Assembly: GCA_012031265.1 (NCBI GenBank)
Contig: JAAUTY010000003.1
Span: forward strand, 1 to 64,000
Length of the DNA stretch: 64,000 bases
Reading direction: 5' to 3'
Source: Spirulinaceae cyanobacterium SM2_1_0
Lineage (GTDB): Bacteria > Cyanobacteriota > Cyanobacteriia > Cyanobacteriales > Spirulinaceae
Made by a program: the position numbers and the translations under genes. Below are positions 47,590-57,395 of this stretch, piece by piece. Numbering within the stretch: the stretch's first letter is position 1; the number at the start of each line of letters is the position of its first letter. Under the pieces are notes generated by a model. It had not been told where the DNA came from. It searched no databases and saw nothing but the letters and a program-made list of their open reading frames with translations.

Positions 47590-49023
47590 ATGAGCACGAT
47601 GGATGCCGCCACAGCTCTCGACCATTGTGTTGCTCAGACGGGTGAACCCTTCACCTGGATACAGCGCAAAATCTTCCTCGCTGCCTGGGATGGTCAGACC
47701 TATGCCCAGATGGTCACCGCTTGGGCGGAGCAGGGCGATCGCGTCTACGAAGAAAGCTACATCCGTGACGAAGGGCGCAAACTTTGTAAGTGTCTGGCTG
47801 AGCAACTCGGCGTAGCTGTCAGAAAAAGTCACTTTCGGGAAGCGGTTAGCGTGGGCCTGCGCAGCCGAGACAATCACAACTACGATCCGCTATTGCTCGG
47901 TGCGGACTCGATACGGCCGCCTACGAATCAACTCAGCGCTGGTGTGTGTTGGGTTGGACGGACTGAGTTGGTGACAGAGTTGCGCGATCGCCTCCAGGAT
48001 TCCTGCCGCCTCTTGACCCTCGTGGGTCTGACCGGCATCGGCAAAACCGCGCTGGCTGGCAGACTCAGCCAAGAGCTGGATTTTTCAGAGCAGTGCGTTG
48101 TGATTTTGGACAGCGACGCGGCGAATTTTGGTCTGGTGGCGCGAGTTTTATTGGGAGAGTCCGCCGCGTTAGCCGAGACGCAGACAAGCAAGTTGGTCAA
48201 CTCAGTGGTAGCGAGGCTTCAGATGCAGCCTTGTCTTCTGATCCTGGATATGGTGGAGGCGTTGCTCGTCCCTGACCGTGATGGACAGCTCCAGTACCGC
48301 GAAGCCAGTTTTCAGCAGTTTTTTGAGCAAGTGTTGCGGGCCACTGAGATGCCCAGTCGCCTGATCCTGACCTCTCAAGATAAGTTGCCTTCAGTTGCTC
48401 AGGGGCGTTACAACGAGTACTTCTACGAGCAGCGCCTCGCTGGCTTGACGATTGCTGAAGCTCTGGAACTGTTCGCGCAGTGGGAGGTCATCGCGCGGGG
48501 AAACCAGGATCGCCATATCCTCCAACGCTTCATCGCTGCCTACGAAGGCCATCCCCTAGCGCTCCGCGTTATCGCCGGTGAGATCGTCAGTGATTACGAC
48601 CGTGACATTCAGGCCTATTGGCACGAGTTCGGGCACGAAATCGAAGCGGTCGAACAAATGCGACAAGCCACAGCAGAATGGCCGTCCGATAACCAACCCC
48701 GCCTCGATCGCTACAGCATTCCTCTACGAGATCTAGTCAAAAAGCGCGTCGAGCAAACCTTCCAACGGCTCTATCGTGCTCATCCGCTCGCCTGCTTGCT
48801 CCTGTGCATGGGGGCGGCAGCCCGCCGCGCACTCGAACGCGAGGGTTGGCTATTCCTCATCAGTGAATATCCGTCGGAAGATCAGCAGGCAGCCTTTCAA
48901 GCACTCCAGCGGCGTTTTTTGCTGGAATCAGAACAATCAAAGCACCGTCGGCGTTATCGTTTGCACAGTCTCATCCGCAGCGTCGCCTCAGAACACTTAC
49001 TCCAGCTTGAGGAGACCTTCTAG
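47590..49023 (+). CDS. NB-ARC STAND ATPase with vMAP-type N-terminal HTH domain
   Basis: A 477-residue STAND protein. Residues 5-90 match the N-terminal helical domain common in cyanobacterial NB-ARC signal proteins (TGEPFTWIQRKIFLAAWDGQTY, later RKLCKCLAEQLGVAVRKSHFREA). The NB-ARC core has Walker A GLTGIGKTALAG (about 143-154), Walker B PCLLILDMVEALL and a GxP-type EGHPLALRVIAGE, then a winged-helix segment to the end. There is no attached sensor; TPR repeats are on the next protein, six bases downstream. ATG at 47590 or 47599. Confidence 0.85.
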   Translation: MSTMDAATALDHCVAQTGEPFTWIQRKIFLAAWDGQTYAQMVTAWAEQGDRVYEESYIRDEGRKLCKCLAEQLGVAVRKSHFREAVSVGLRSRDNHNYDPLLLGADSIRPPTNQLSAGVCWVGRTELVTELRDRLQDSCRLLTLVGLTGIGKTALAGRLSQELDFSEQCVVILDSDAANFGLVARVLLGESAALAETQTSKLVNSVVARLQMQPCLLILDMVEALLVPDRDGQLQYREASFQQFFEQVLRATEMPSRLILTSQDKLPSVAQGRYNEYFYEQRLAGLTIAEALELFAQWEVIARGNQDRHILQRFIAAYEGHPLALRVIAGEIVSDYDRDIQAYWHEFGHEIEAVEQMRQATAEWPSDNQPRLDRYSIPLRDLVKKRVEQTFQRLYRAHPLACLLLCMGAAARRALEREGWLFLISEYPSEDQQAAFQALQRRFLLESEQSKHRRRYRLHSLIRSVASEHLLQLEETF

Positions 49024-49028
49024 TCCCG

Positions 49029-50582
49029 ATGCCTAACCCCCGTCCAACTCTCGACTTCGCCACCCTCCGCCAAACCGAACTTCCGAACATTTGCCGTGAT
49101 GCCGAGGGGCACCTTGCCCTAGCCGATGCGGTCGTGACTCCCAGCGCCCGGACAGACTCCTCCGCACTGACAGCACCAGCCCGCTGTCTGAGCATCCAAG
49201 AAAAAGCCCACCTTCGACTCGCGGTCTACTATTTACAGCAGTATCAACCCGAGCCAGACGACAATGGCATGGAACAATGGCGAGGCCGGCTAGAAGCCAT
49301 TTACCATGGCTGTGAGCTGAAAGCTTGGGACTTAGCCGCACAACTCTTTTTCGGGTCGCTACCAGGCGAGTACGAGGCACCGACCAATTTAGCCGAGCAA
49401 TTGGGCGACTGGGGCTACTACCACGAACAACGAGAGTTCAGCCAGCAGCTCCTGGGCAAGCTAGACGCCAAAGCAGATGGGCAATGTCTGTATAACATTG
49501 GTCGTGCCCTGGAATGTATGGGTGAGTACGAAGCTGCATGGCAATATTTTCAACCGCTGTTGATTCAGGCCACTGAACGCCAAGATCGCCCTCAGCAGGC
49601 ACTGGCTTACAGCGGCTTAGCGACGGCTTCGGGTCATTTGGGTCGAACTGAACAAGCTATTATCTACGGTCAGCAACAGATTGCTCTGAGTCATCAACTA
49701 GGGAACTACTACCAGGAGATTACCGGTCTCGTATCACTTCAAGTGAGTTATCAATATCTCAAACAATATCAGCGAGCGGCTAAGTGTCTATCCGAGGCGC
49801 TAGACATTGCTGAGGCGTATAGCTACCGTCGCTTAACGGCCGCCGTAATCACTGAATGCTTACGATTGGCAGTTTCCAGGGCTGACATTCGACAGCTTGA
49901 CACTTGGCTACGTCGCGTGGAAACTGCTTCAGAGATCGTATTACTCCAGGGGGGGCGTCGCTGTAAGTACTTCGAAGCTTTGATGGTGGCATATACAGTT
50001 CGCGGTGACTATACAAAGGCTCTAGCCACCGCTGAACAGGGATTGGAGTATGCCCGTAGTATCCATGCCCGCGGCTTTGAAGTGGGTCTGATGAACAACC
50101 TTGCTGTACTTTATTGCTATAAACTCGGGGACTATGCGGCCGCCTATCAGGCTTTCTATACAGCGGCAAAACTGGCAAAGTCGCTTAGTCTGTCTAATTT
50201 TGCTGTCATTACTTTGTCCGGCCTAGCTTATTGCTACGGTAAACTTAGTCAGCCTTCTTTAGCTCTGACGACTGCTCAAGAAGCTCTAGGGATTGCTAGC
50301 ACCACTACAATGACTGATGCACTTGGGATAGCCACAGGTGCGCTGGGTAGCGCCTACTGGCATCAAGGTAAATATTTGCGTGGTTTGTGGTTGGCTGCAC
50401 GAGCACTCTGGATTCTTCAGCCCTGGTGCAGCACCAACGGTCGCCTGGCTTTTGCCGCACTGTGTGACTTGGTCGGTAACAAGCTACAAGTGATCAGCAA
50501 GTCGTGGCTAAATTTGCTTCAGCCGCAGTGCCGGGAGCGCCAGCCAGCAGAGTGCCGTCAGTCCGGCTCCAAGGATCGCTAA
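49029..50582 (+). CDS. TPR repeat protein coupled to the NB-ARC gene
   Basis: A 517-residue protein starting five bases after the NB-ARC stop. After a leader of about 90 residues, repeated helix pairs of TPR type run to about residue 460, for example CLYNIGRALECMGEYEAAWQY, AYSGLATASGHLGRTEQAI, NLAVLYCYKLGDYAAAYQAF and TLSGLAYCYGKLSQPSLAL. In one-piece STAND proteins such repeats are the ligand sensor. The last 75 bases overlap the convergent transporter gene on the other strand. Confidence 0.85.
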   Translation: MPNPRPTLDFATLRQTELPNICRDAEGHLALADAVVTPSARTDSSALTAPARCLSIQEKAHLRLAVYYLQQYQPEPDDNGMEQWRGRLEAIYHGCELKAWDLAAQLFFGSLPGEYEAPTNLAEQLGDWGYYHEQREFSQQLLGKLDAKADGQCLYNIGRALECMGEYEAAWQYFQPLLIQATERQDRPQQALAYSGLATASGHLGRTEQAIIYGQQQIALSHQLGNYYQEITGLVSLQVSYQYLKQYQRAAKCLSEALDIAEAYSYRRLTAAVITECLRLAVSRADIRQLDTWLRRVETASEIVLLQGGRRCKYFEALMVAYTVRGDYTKALATAEQGLEYARSIHARGFEVGLMNNLAVLYCYKLGDYAAAYQAFYTAAKLAKSLSLSNFAVITLSGLAYCYGKLSQPSLALTTAQEALGIASTTTMTDALGIATGALGSAYWHQGKYLRGLWLAARALWILQPWCSTNGRLAFAALCDLVGNKLQVISKSWLNLLQPQCRERQPAECRQSGSKDR

Positions 50583-51751
50583 CTGTGGGAAGGGCAGACC
50601 GAGATCATACAGCCAGCCACCCCCCACAAAACCCAACAACATCGCCAGATTCGCGAGCGAGATTAGAAGCGCGTAGGTGGTGCCTTCTGCTTTCAAGGGA
50701 CAGACCTGCACACTCAGCTCCAGCACACCCAGGCGCGCGATGATGTCGGTGAAACCGACAAAAAGTAAATTAGCATGGCACTGCGTGCATCCGTCATCGC
50801 CGCCAAGCTCAGCGTCGCCAAGGCACTGCAAGCTACGATCACATTCAACAACCAGCCTCGCCGCAAGTGTCGTGCCCAGCCACCAAAGAGGAGCGCCCCG
50901 CCACCCATCCCCACAAACTGTACGGCAGCCAACGCACCGATAAAATCGGTTTCAAATCCCAAGGTATCTCGCTGATAGAAGATGGCTGGTGGTGTTGGGC
51001 AGATCTCCAGTAATACCAGAAAAATGGCTACGCCGAGAAAGCGTCGAGTCTGGGCGGCTCGCCAGAGTGCGCCGAGGCTAGCTCGCAGATTTCGTGCTGG
51101 CTGATGATCGCGTTCTTCTCGCAGCCAGAGTGGGACAGCCACCAGGCCGAGTAGTGGCGCGATCGCACTCAGTCCGATCGCTAAACTTAACTGCCCATCC
51201 TGTGCGAGTATCCCGCCCAGATAATAAGCACTCGCGCCGCCAAGGCCAGCCGCTGTCCACTGAGTCGCTTGGAGCAGCGCTGTATTTCCAGCGGCTTTGC
51301 CCCGGACGACCATCCATTTGTCAGCCAGCACATCCGAGAAGGCGATGCTGATGGAGACGAGTAGGGCGATCGCCAATAAGCCCGTAAAAGAGCTGATCCC
51401 CGTCAGTCCAGCTCCTAGTAGCAGCACTGCCGCTAGGGCATAGCACAGCAGCAGGTAACTTTTGACACGGTAGCCCCAGAGTGAGACGCCATCAGTGAGC
51501 AGGCCGAAAAGCGGCTTGGCATACCAGGGGAGAAAGGCGATCGCCTGAAAGCTCGCAACTTGCGCTGCGTCCAGGCCGAGGATTTCCTTCAAGTGCAGCA
51601 CAATCGGGAGTGCGGCTAGACCAGGATTACTTGTATAGGCCTGTACCAGATAACAGACCGCGAGCAGGCTTAAAAGCGCGCGACTTTGGCGTGACACGGA
51701 GTAGCGTCGCTGAAGCGAGTAATGAGATGGCCTTAGCTTGCCACATTTCAA
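50508..51751 (-). pseudogene. MFS/BT1-like transporter split by a frameshift
   Basis: Two overlapping minus-strand frames form one 12-helix major facilitator. The first (51751 to 50714) starts with ALLSLLAVCYLVQAYTSNPG and PWYAKPLFGLLTDGVSLWGYR, typical of BT1/folate-biopterin-type carriers, and derails after LIYFL. The other (50831 to 50508) continues GFTDIIARLGVLELSVQ and ends WLALPALRLKQI. The junction is near 50755-50768 at TTTTTGTCGG; adding one base restores the frame. The start is uncertain (TTG at 51751 or GTG at 51697). Confidence 0.7.
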
Positions 51752-52140
51752 GCTCCTGCTTGTCCCAAAGATTTACACCCACGCCCTAAACCTGACAAGC
51801 AGCGGCGGTTGGGTCTACGTTGTTGTATAAGTCAGCCAGGGCATCTGGGTAGAATTTTCCCCTGCCGATATTCATGGCACTCTTGCGCTTGGGTTTCGTA
51901 AGCGAGATATTCCGCGACGGTGGAAGTCGGCTGGCTGAGGGTGGAAGTTATTGCGATGGGGGAAGGGCGATCGCCAACACCCTGCTGACTTCCACACAGC
52001 AGTACTCATCCCGCTGTGTGGAAGCCAGAAGCCAGAAACCCTGATTTAATTGGCAAGGTTTCTGGTAAATTGGAACCTCGCGCTCGCTGCTACCTTCATG
52101 TGCTAATATCACTACTTGCTTGACTCAATTGCAATTGCAA
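51752..52140. other. Spacer with a 12-bp palindrome
   Basis: About 390 bases without a credible gene. CTTCCACACAGC (51989-52000) is inverted as GCTGTGTGGAAG (52013-52024), and short GGTGGAAGT units occur nearby at 51918 and 51950. There is no T-tract. Confidence 0.5.
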
Positions 52141-52341
52141 TCAATGTATCGGCATCGTTGCTCGCGGCAGCTCAACCTCTACAGGCTGGGGGCAATGCAG
52201 CGGGTGCTGATGTTGGTGAGCAGTCATCATCACGCTGACTAAATCAGGCATTTCTTGATGGCAGTTGGCACAGTACCAGTAGAACCGCCGTTTACAGGCA
52301 CAGCGCACCATTCTTTGCGAGCAGCAAGGACAAGTAATCAT
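52141..52341 (-). CDS. Small zinc-ribbon protein
   Basis: A 66-residue protein with CPCC near the start, CAC, and a YWYCANCHQEMPDL segment, a treble-clef-like zinc ribbon. The last part pattern, Y-W-x-C-x-x-C-x-Q-E-x-P, recurs in short cyanobacterial proteins of unknown role. ATG at 52341. Confidence 0.65.
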   Translation of the reverse strand: MITCPCCSQRMVRCACKRRFYWYCANCHQEMPDLVSVMMTAHQHQHPLHCPQPVEVELPRATMPIH

Positions 52342-52802
52342 CGTTTTTTATAAAAAAGGGGACTGAAATACCAGGCACCTTAATAGTTGGCTTCTTGACT
52401 TTGCTTTGCGGGCTGAAAATCCCACAATCTCATAGGGGATCGCCGATGAAGCCGGAGTTTTTTTGGGGTGCTCTCTTTTAAAACCAATGCCGATCGCTGA
52501 GCGATCTATCTCCAATTTAGGGGGAAAGACTGGAAATGGGTCGGAAAGTTGAAAAAACGGATCGAGTTGGAGCCAAAAGTCGCAACGCAAAACGGCAAAA
52601 CCTAGCTAGGCTCTGCCGCTGAACGATTGTTACTATTTGCAAACTTAGCTGAAGTTCTCCAAAGTTTGTTCAACCGTTGTTTAACATTTTTTATCAACCC
52701 TAGGCCATAAACAAAACCCCAGTTTTGATTGGAAAACCCAGGCACTCAGAGATCGTCAAGCAATCTCGCGATCACCGGCAAGCTGACCGGATCGAGAGGG
52801 AA
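52342..52802. other. AT-rich spacer, no gene seen
   Basis: About 460 bases. Short ORFs here are not protein-like. From 52620 on it is AT-rich, with possible promoter sequence for neighbours but no clear hairpin or repeat. Confidence 0.5.
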
Positions 52803-53003
52803 TCAATAAGCTAGCGTCGCAAGGGTTTCGCGCAAATAAGACCGGACTTGTTCATCTAGGCTCGCCGCATTGGCGGCACGGTTCAATTGATGTTCGCGCT
52901 GCCAGCGCTGGAAGCCGGAGCTATGAGCGATCGCCCGCCTGAGATTAGGCCAGATGGGGCTTTCGGTGGCCCGCTCGGAAGATGAGGCTGTGGTACTGTT
53001 CAT
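52803..53003 (-). CDS. Small conserved cyanobacterial protein ending RETLATLAY
   Basis: A 66-residue helical protein. NLRRAIAHSSGFQRWQREHQ and VRSYLRETLATLAY match a pattern in short cyanobacterial proteins of unknown function. ATG at 53003. Confidence 0.7.
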   Translation of the reverse strand: MNSTTASSSERATESPIWPNLRRAIAHSSGFQRWQREHQLNRAANAASLDEQVRSYLRETLATLAY

Positions 53004-53114
53004 CGCAAATGTCCTCTTTCAATCACCGCATCAATCGTTCTATCTCCAGCTTAGCGAAGCGACTCAGCCTGTGCTGCTGCAAATTACACCAAAAAAAAGT
53101 CCATTTAGAACTTT

Positions 53115-53882
53115 TTAGGCATCTGGCGACGATGCATCGTGATCGGGGGGAGTCGTTTTGTCAACTGCTGTAGTTGGCTCGGCTACGGTCACGGGAGCAA
53201 CGGCAGCGGTCGGGTCATCGGCTGCTGGGGTCTCAACCGCAGTTGCGGTCGGCGCATCGCCTGCTGTCGTTGCCGCAACTGGGGGTAGGGTGTAAGCCGG
53301 TAGGAGACGCGCCACACGCCAGCCCAGGACACTAAAGTCGTTGGTAATGCGATCACTCGCATAGGGCACTGTCGCTGCAAACTGTTGCTGGCTGTGGAGT
53401 AACACACCGAGGACACTGAGGGGTACTTGGAGGAAGAGATTACAGGCGAGGAAAACGGGAATCGCGATCACCAAGCCGACAAGGTGATTTTGCGAGGACA
53501 GCAGTGTTGTCCCTGCCACCAAGGGAGTCCAGCGATAGAGCTGGTGGAGTAGCCAAAAAGCGAGAGCGGCAGCGGCGATCGCCAGTAGACGCTGGCGCGG
53601 CGCTTTGAACAACTGCAAGATCCGTCGCTGGTCATCATTGAGTCGGTCAGGACGTAGGGTCACCAGCAACAGACTGAAAATATCAAAGGGTCGCGTCCAT
53701 TGCATCCAGAGAATCGGGCCGATACCGAGCACCGTCAATACAGCCAACTCCAACCCCACTGGTAGCAGCGGCTGGCCCGCCGCAAGGCTCAGCCACAGCA
53801 CCTGTAGGAGCAGAGGCAGAGCCGCGAGGCCAGCAAGGTGAATCCAAAGAAAAGGTTCGAGCTTAAAGGCAGTCACGAGCAC
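53115..53882 (-). CDS. Low-complexity-tail membrane protein
   Basis: A 255-residue protein. About five transmembrane helices occupy residues 1-175; the C-terminus (about 195-255) is a low-complexity tail of Ala, Thr, Pro and Val. Genes of this type follow infB in many cyanobacteria, as here (gap 34 bases). Role unknown. It begins with GTG at 53882. Confidence 0.8.
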   Translation of the reverse strand: MLVTAFKLEPFLWIHLAGLAALPLLLQVLWLSLAAGQPLLPVGLELAVLTVLGIGPILWMQWTRPFDIFSLLLVTLRPDRLNDDQRRILQLFKAPRQRLLAIAAAALAFWLLHQLYRWTPLVAGTTLLSSQNHLVGLVIAIPVFLACNLFLQVPLSVLGVLLHSQQQFAATVPYASDRITNDFSVLGWRVARLLPAYTLPPVAATTAGDAPTATAVETPAADDPTAAVAPVTVAEPTTAVDKTTPPDHDASSPDA

Positions 53883-53916
53883 TGTAAGGATTCAGGTGAG
53901 TAAAGGGACAGGATGG

Positions 53917-56869
53917 CTAGGTCACCGCGAGAGTGCGGCGCTTAGACACCATTTGATACGCCTCAATAGTATCGCCTTCCTTCCAGTCGTTGAACTTGGC
54001 CGTCCCGATCCCGCATTCATAGCCCGCCGCGACTTCGCGGACGTTTTCCTTCATGCGCTTGAGGGAATCTAAGACGCCATCATAGACGACCTCATCGCGG
54101 CGTTTGACGCGAATCCGGCGGTTACGAACCACCTTACCCGACTGGACATAACAGCCGGCAACACTGCCTCGACCCACCGGGAAGACTGCGCGCACCTCCA
54201 CAACGCCCAAAGCCTCTTCAACTTCCTCAGGTTCGAGCAAGCCTTCCATCGCGCCTTGGATGTCGTCAAGCAGATTGTAGATGATGTCGTATTGGCGAAC
54301 ATCCACTCCTTCTTGTTCAGCCGCTGGTGCAGCACCAGTCGCCAAGTTGGTGTTGAAACCGATGACCACGGCACTACTCGCCGCCGCCAGTGAAATGTCC
54401 GTTTCAGTCACTTCACCCGCCGTCGCGAGCAGCACGCGGATCTGCACCTCATTTTGAGGAAGTTGGTTGAGTGCGCCGAGGATCGCTTCAACTGAGCCTT
54501 GGACATCGGCTTTCAAGATGAGGTTGAGTTCCTTCAGTTCACCTTCCTGTGCCTGTGCCGAAAGACTGCTGAGCGACACCCGCCGCGAAGACAGTGCTTG
54601 TTGCAGACGGGTTTCACGGCGGCGGCCGGTACGTTCGTCAGCAATAGCGCGCGCCTCTTTTTCACTGCGGTAGACATCGAATTCGTCACCGGCTAGAGGC
54701 ACTTCACTCATGCCAAGGACTTCGACCGCAAAGGAGGGAGAAGCCGCCTCAACGCGATCACCACGATCATCGATCATGGCGCGAATCTTGCCAAAAGACG
54801 AGCCAGCCACCAAGCAATCGCCGACACGCAGTGTACCGTTTTGCACCAGCAGTGTTGCCACCGGGCCGCGCGCCTTGTCAAGATTCGCCTCAATCACGGT
54901 TCCTTTCGCAGGACGATTAGGATTCGCGTAGAGATCCTCAACTTCCGAGACCAACAGCAGCATCTCCAGTAGGGTATCCAAGTTATCACCCTTGATCGCG
55001 CTGACTGGCACCATGATCGTTTCGCCACCCCACTCTTCCGGGACAAGACCTTGCTCCGTCAGCTCTTGCTTGATGCGATCCGGTTCCGCTTCCGGCTTAT
55101 CCACCTTGTTGATCGCAACGACGAGAGGCACACCGGCAGCGCGGGCGTGACTGATCGCCTCCTTAGTTTGTGGTTGAACGCCATCGTCAGCCGCAACCAC
55201 GAGCACCGCAATGTCGGTGACACGCGTACCGCGTGCCCGCATCGCTGTAAATGCCTCGTGACCAGGGGTATCCAAGAAGACGACTTGTTGCACCTGGTCA
55301 TCGTGCTCGACATCGACGTGATAAGCGCCAATATGCTGCGTAATACCGCCAGCCTCGCCCTGTGCCACCTTGGTTTTGCGGATCGAGTCCAGCAGCGTCG
55401 TCTTACCGTGATCGACGTGACCCATAATGGTGACCACCGGCGGACGGCGTTCCAGGCTTTCTAGGTCAGCAGCATCCAGCATCTCCGTGACCTTCGTCGC
55501 GGCGGATTGTCGATCAGGAATTTCGACCTTGATCTCCAACTCCTCCGCTACGCCGGCCGCTATCCAGATCAAGGGTCTGGGTGATGTTGACCGCAACGCC
55601 TTTGAAGAAGAGCTGCTTAATAATGTCCGTTTCGGGGACTTGGATGAGATCGGACAGATCGCGTACGGTCAGATTATCACTCAGCGTAATCTGTTCGGGT
55701 CGCTCAGGCACTTGCTTGCGTGAGTCGCGGCGATTGCGATCGCGCTGGTCAGACTTGCTACCGCCTGTAGAGGGCTTAGATGGCGACTTCCGGGGGCGAT
55801 GGGTAGCAACCGCAGTCTGAGCCGGTTGAGCATTCGGCTTGGGCGGTCGGGCGATGGAAAGGCTCACCGCTGCGGGCGTGACCGAACCATCTCCCTCCGA
55901 TGCCAGCAATTCGTCATCATCTTCCTCAAAGAAAGCGGATTGGGAACGACGTTTCTTGCCTGCCACCTTACCCGTTTTACCCGCTTTCGCTCCTTTACCC
56001 TTGTTGGCACCAGAGCTATCATCTTCTTCGTCTACCCATTCTTCACGCTGAGTGGGTCGTTCAAGCAAGCGGCGCGGTTTCTGTGGCCGCTCCAATAGCT
56101 CCACAGAATCATCATTGTCAATGCTGGGAGATGCGACGAGGTCATCAGAGTCAGTATCCTCATCGCGGCTTGCTGCTGGGCGAGCCATGCCCGGTTTCTG
56201 CGGGCGATGCGGCTTTTGTTGCAGCACCGGCCCGGCCTCTTCTTTTGAAGCGGGACGAGTTGGCTTGATCGACGGACGACCAAGATCCGGTCTGTCCCCC
56301 TTAGGCGTGCTCGGCGTACCCCTTTCTTCAAAGCGGTTGACCGGTTCACGCTCAGCCGAGCGCGGTCGCGGAGGCGTCAGCAGCTCAATTTTGTCATCGC
56401 GGTCATCACGGTCATCACGGTCATCGTGGTCGTAGCGATCACGCGATTCCGGGACACGTTCTTCTGGCTTACTGACCGGCTCACCCGCACGACTAGGCGG
56501 GCCTTTTAGAAGTGTCGGTGGCTCAGGTTTACCAGGGCGATTGGGCGCTGGCGATGCCAGCGTCTCGCTCTCCAGATCAGCATCAGCATCAGTATGGCGC
56601 GACGGATTGTGGCGTAGAATCTCACGGATTTGCGGCTTACGGGGACCCTTGCGGGTTGAATCGGGGCGACCTTTGCTGCGCTTGTGAATGCTGCTACTGG
56701 GTTGGCGCTGCTTAGCAGCCTCACGAATACGCTCCGCCTGTGTCGCCGGAATCGTACTGCTGTGACTCTTGACCGCAATCTCTAGTTGCTCACAGATACT
56801 GATGATGTCTCGATTTTCGAGGTTGAGTTCTTTGGATAGCTCATAAATTCTGATTTTGCCGTTGTTCAT
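53917..56869 (-). CDS. infB: Translation initiation factor IF-2, frame interrupted
   Basis: The gene is read in two frames. 56869-55514 encodes the N-terminal part: an IF2_N domain ([20 protein letters not shown]), a long acidic-basic linker with repeated [12 protein letters not shown], and the second IF2_N motif ([20 protein letters not shown]). 55596-53917 encodes the GTPase and C-terminal domains: [26 protein letters not shown] and [12 protein letters not shown]. The junction is at about 55548-55562 in a GGCCGGC string; the expected [16 protein letters not shown] needs one base fewer (or two more). Since infB is essential, the shift is either an error or masked by an internal start. Confidence 0.88.
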
Positions 56870-57020
56870 CCACTAAGCCCCTTACGACTGACTTGCTTGA
56901 GTTACTGTATTGTGAAGCGCTAAACGCGCTGCGAGCGTTGAGATTCTGAATGTTGTTGTATCGTGCCAAGATACCAACCGCCGGAATACTTTGGTGGGAT
57001 CATCGCCTGCGCCAGTTGGG

Positions 57021-57371
57021 TCAACTCCTTCCGTCCGCAGCTTGAGAGCGAGTCACAGGCGGCTCAGGCGGGCTGAGTGCCAGACGTTCCCACAACTGCT
57101 GATAGAGTGCCGGAGGTACCGCTGTTTTCAGCGATCGCCCGAGGCGATCTCGGCGTTGCGCCGCCTGCAAGCAGCTAGCCTGCGGACATAAATACGCTGA
57201 GCGACCCATACCCCGATCTAATTGTACCGCCAGCGACGGGTAGACTCGGACAATCCGCCAGAAGGTTGCCTTCGGTGCCAGGTGGCGACAGACAACACAA
57301 CGACGTAGATTGACATGAGTCGGCGACGCGCCTCGGCCGCCCGCAATCGACCCAATTAAGCAATTCTCCAT
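57021..57371 (-). CDS. ylxR: YlxR (DUF448) family RNA-binding protein
   Basis: A 116-residue protein with LRRCVVCRHLAP, RIVRV, LDRGMGRSAYLCP and CLQAAQRRDRLGRSLKTAVP, the YlxR pattern. It lies between nusA (stop 24 bases upstream of its start) and infB, as in most bacteria; the family is thought to act in transcription-translation control. The N-terminus before RRCVV is unusually long, so a later start is possible. Confidence 0.88.
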   Translation of the reverse strand: MENCLIGSIAGGRGASPTHVNLRRCVVCRHLAPKATFWRIVRVYPSLAVQLDRGMGRSAYLCPQASCLQAAQRRDRLGRSLKTAVPPALYQQLWERLALSPPEPPVTRSQAADGRS

Positions 57372-57395
57372 AAAACCATGGTAATCATCATGGCG

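Noticed and set aside
52348-52590. An 80-codon minus-strand frame
   Set aside because: No start signal, no family pattern, and composition like the surrounding spacer.
56395-56440. Tandem GTCATCACG-like units that could be taken for a CRISPR or tandem-repeat locus
   Set aside because: They encode the repeated Asp-Asp-Arg units of the infB linker; there are no spacers.
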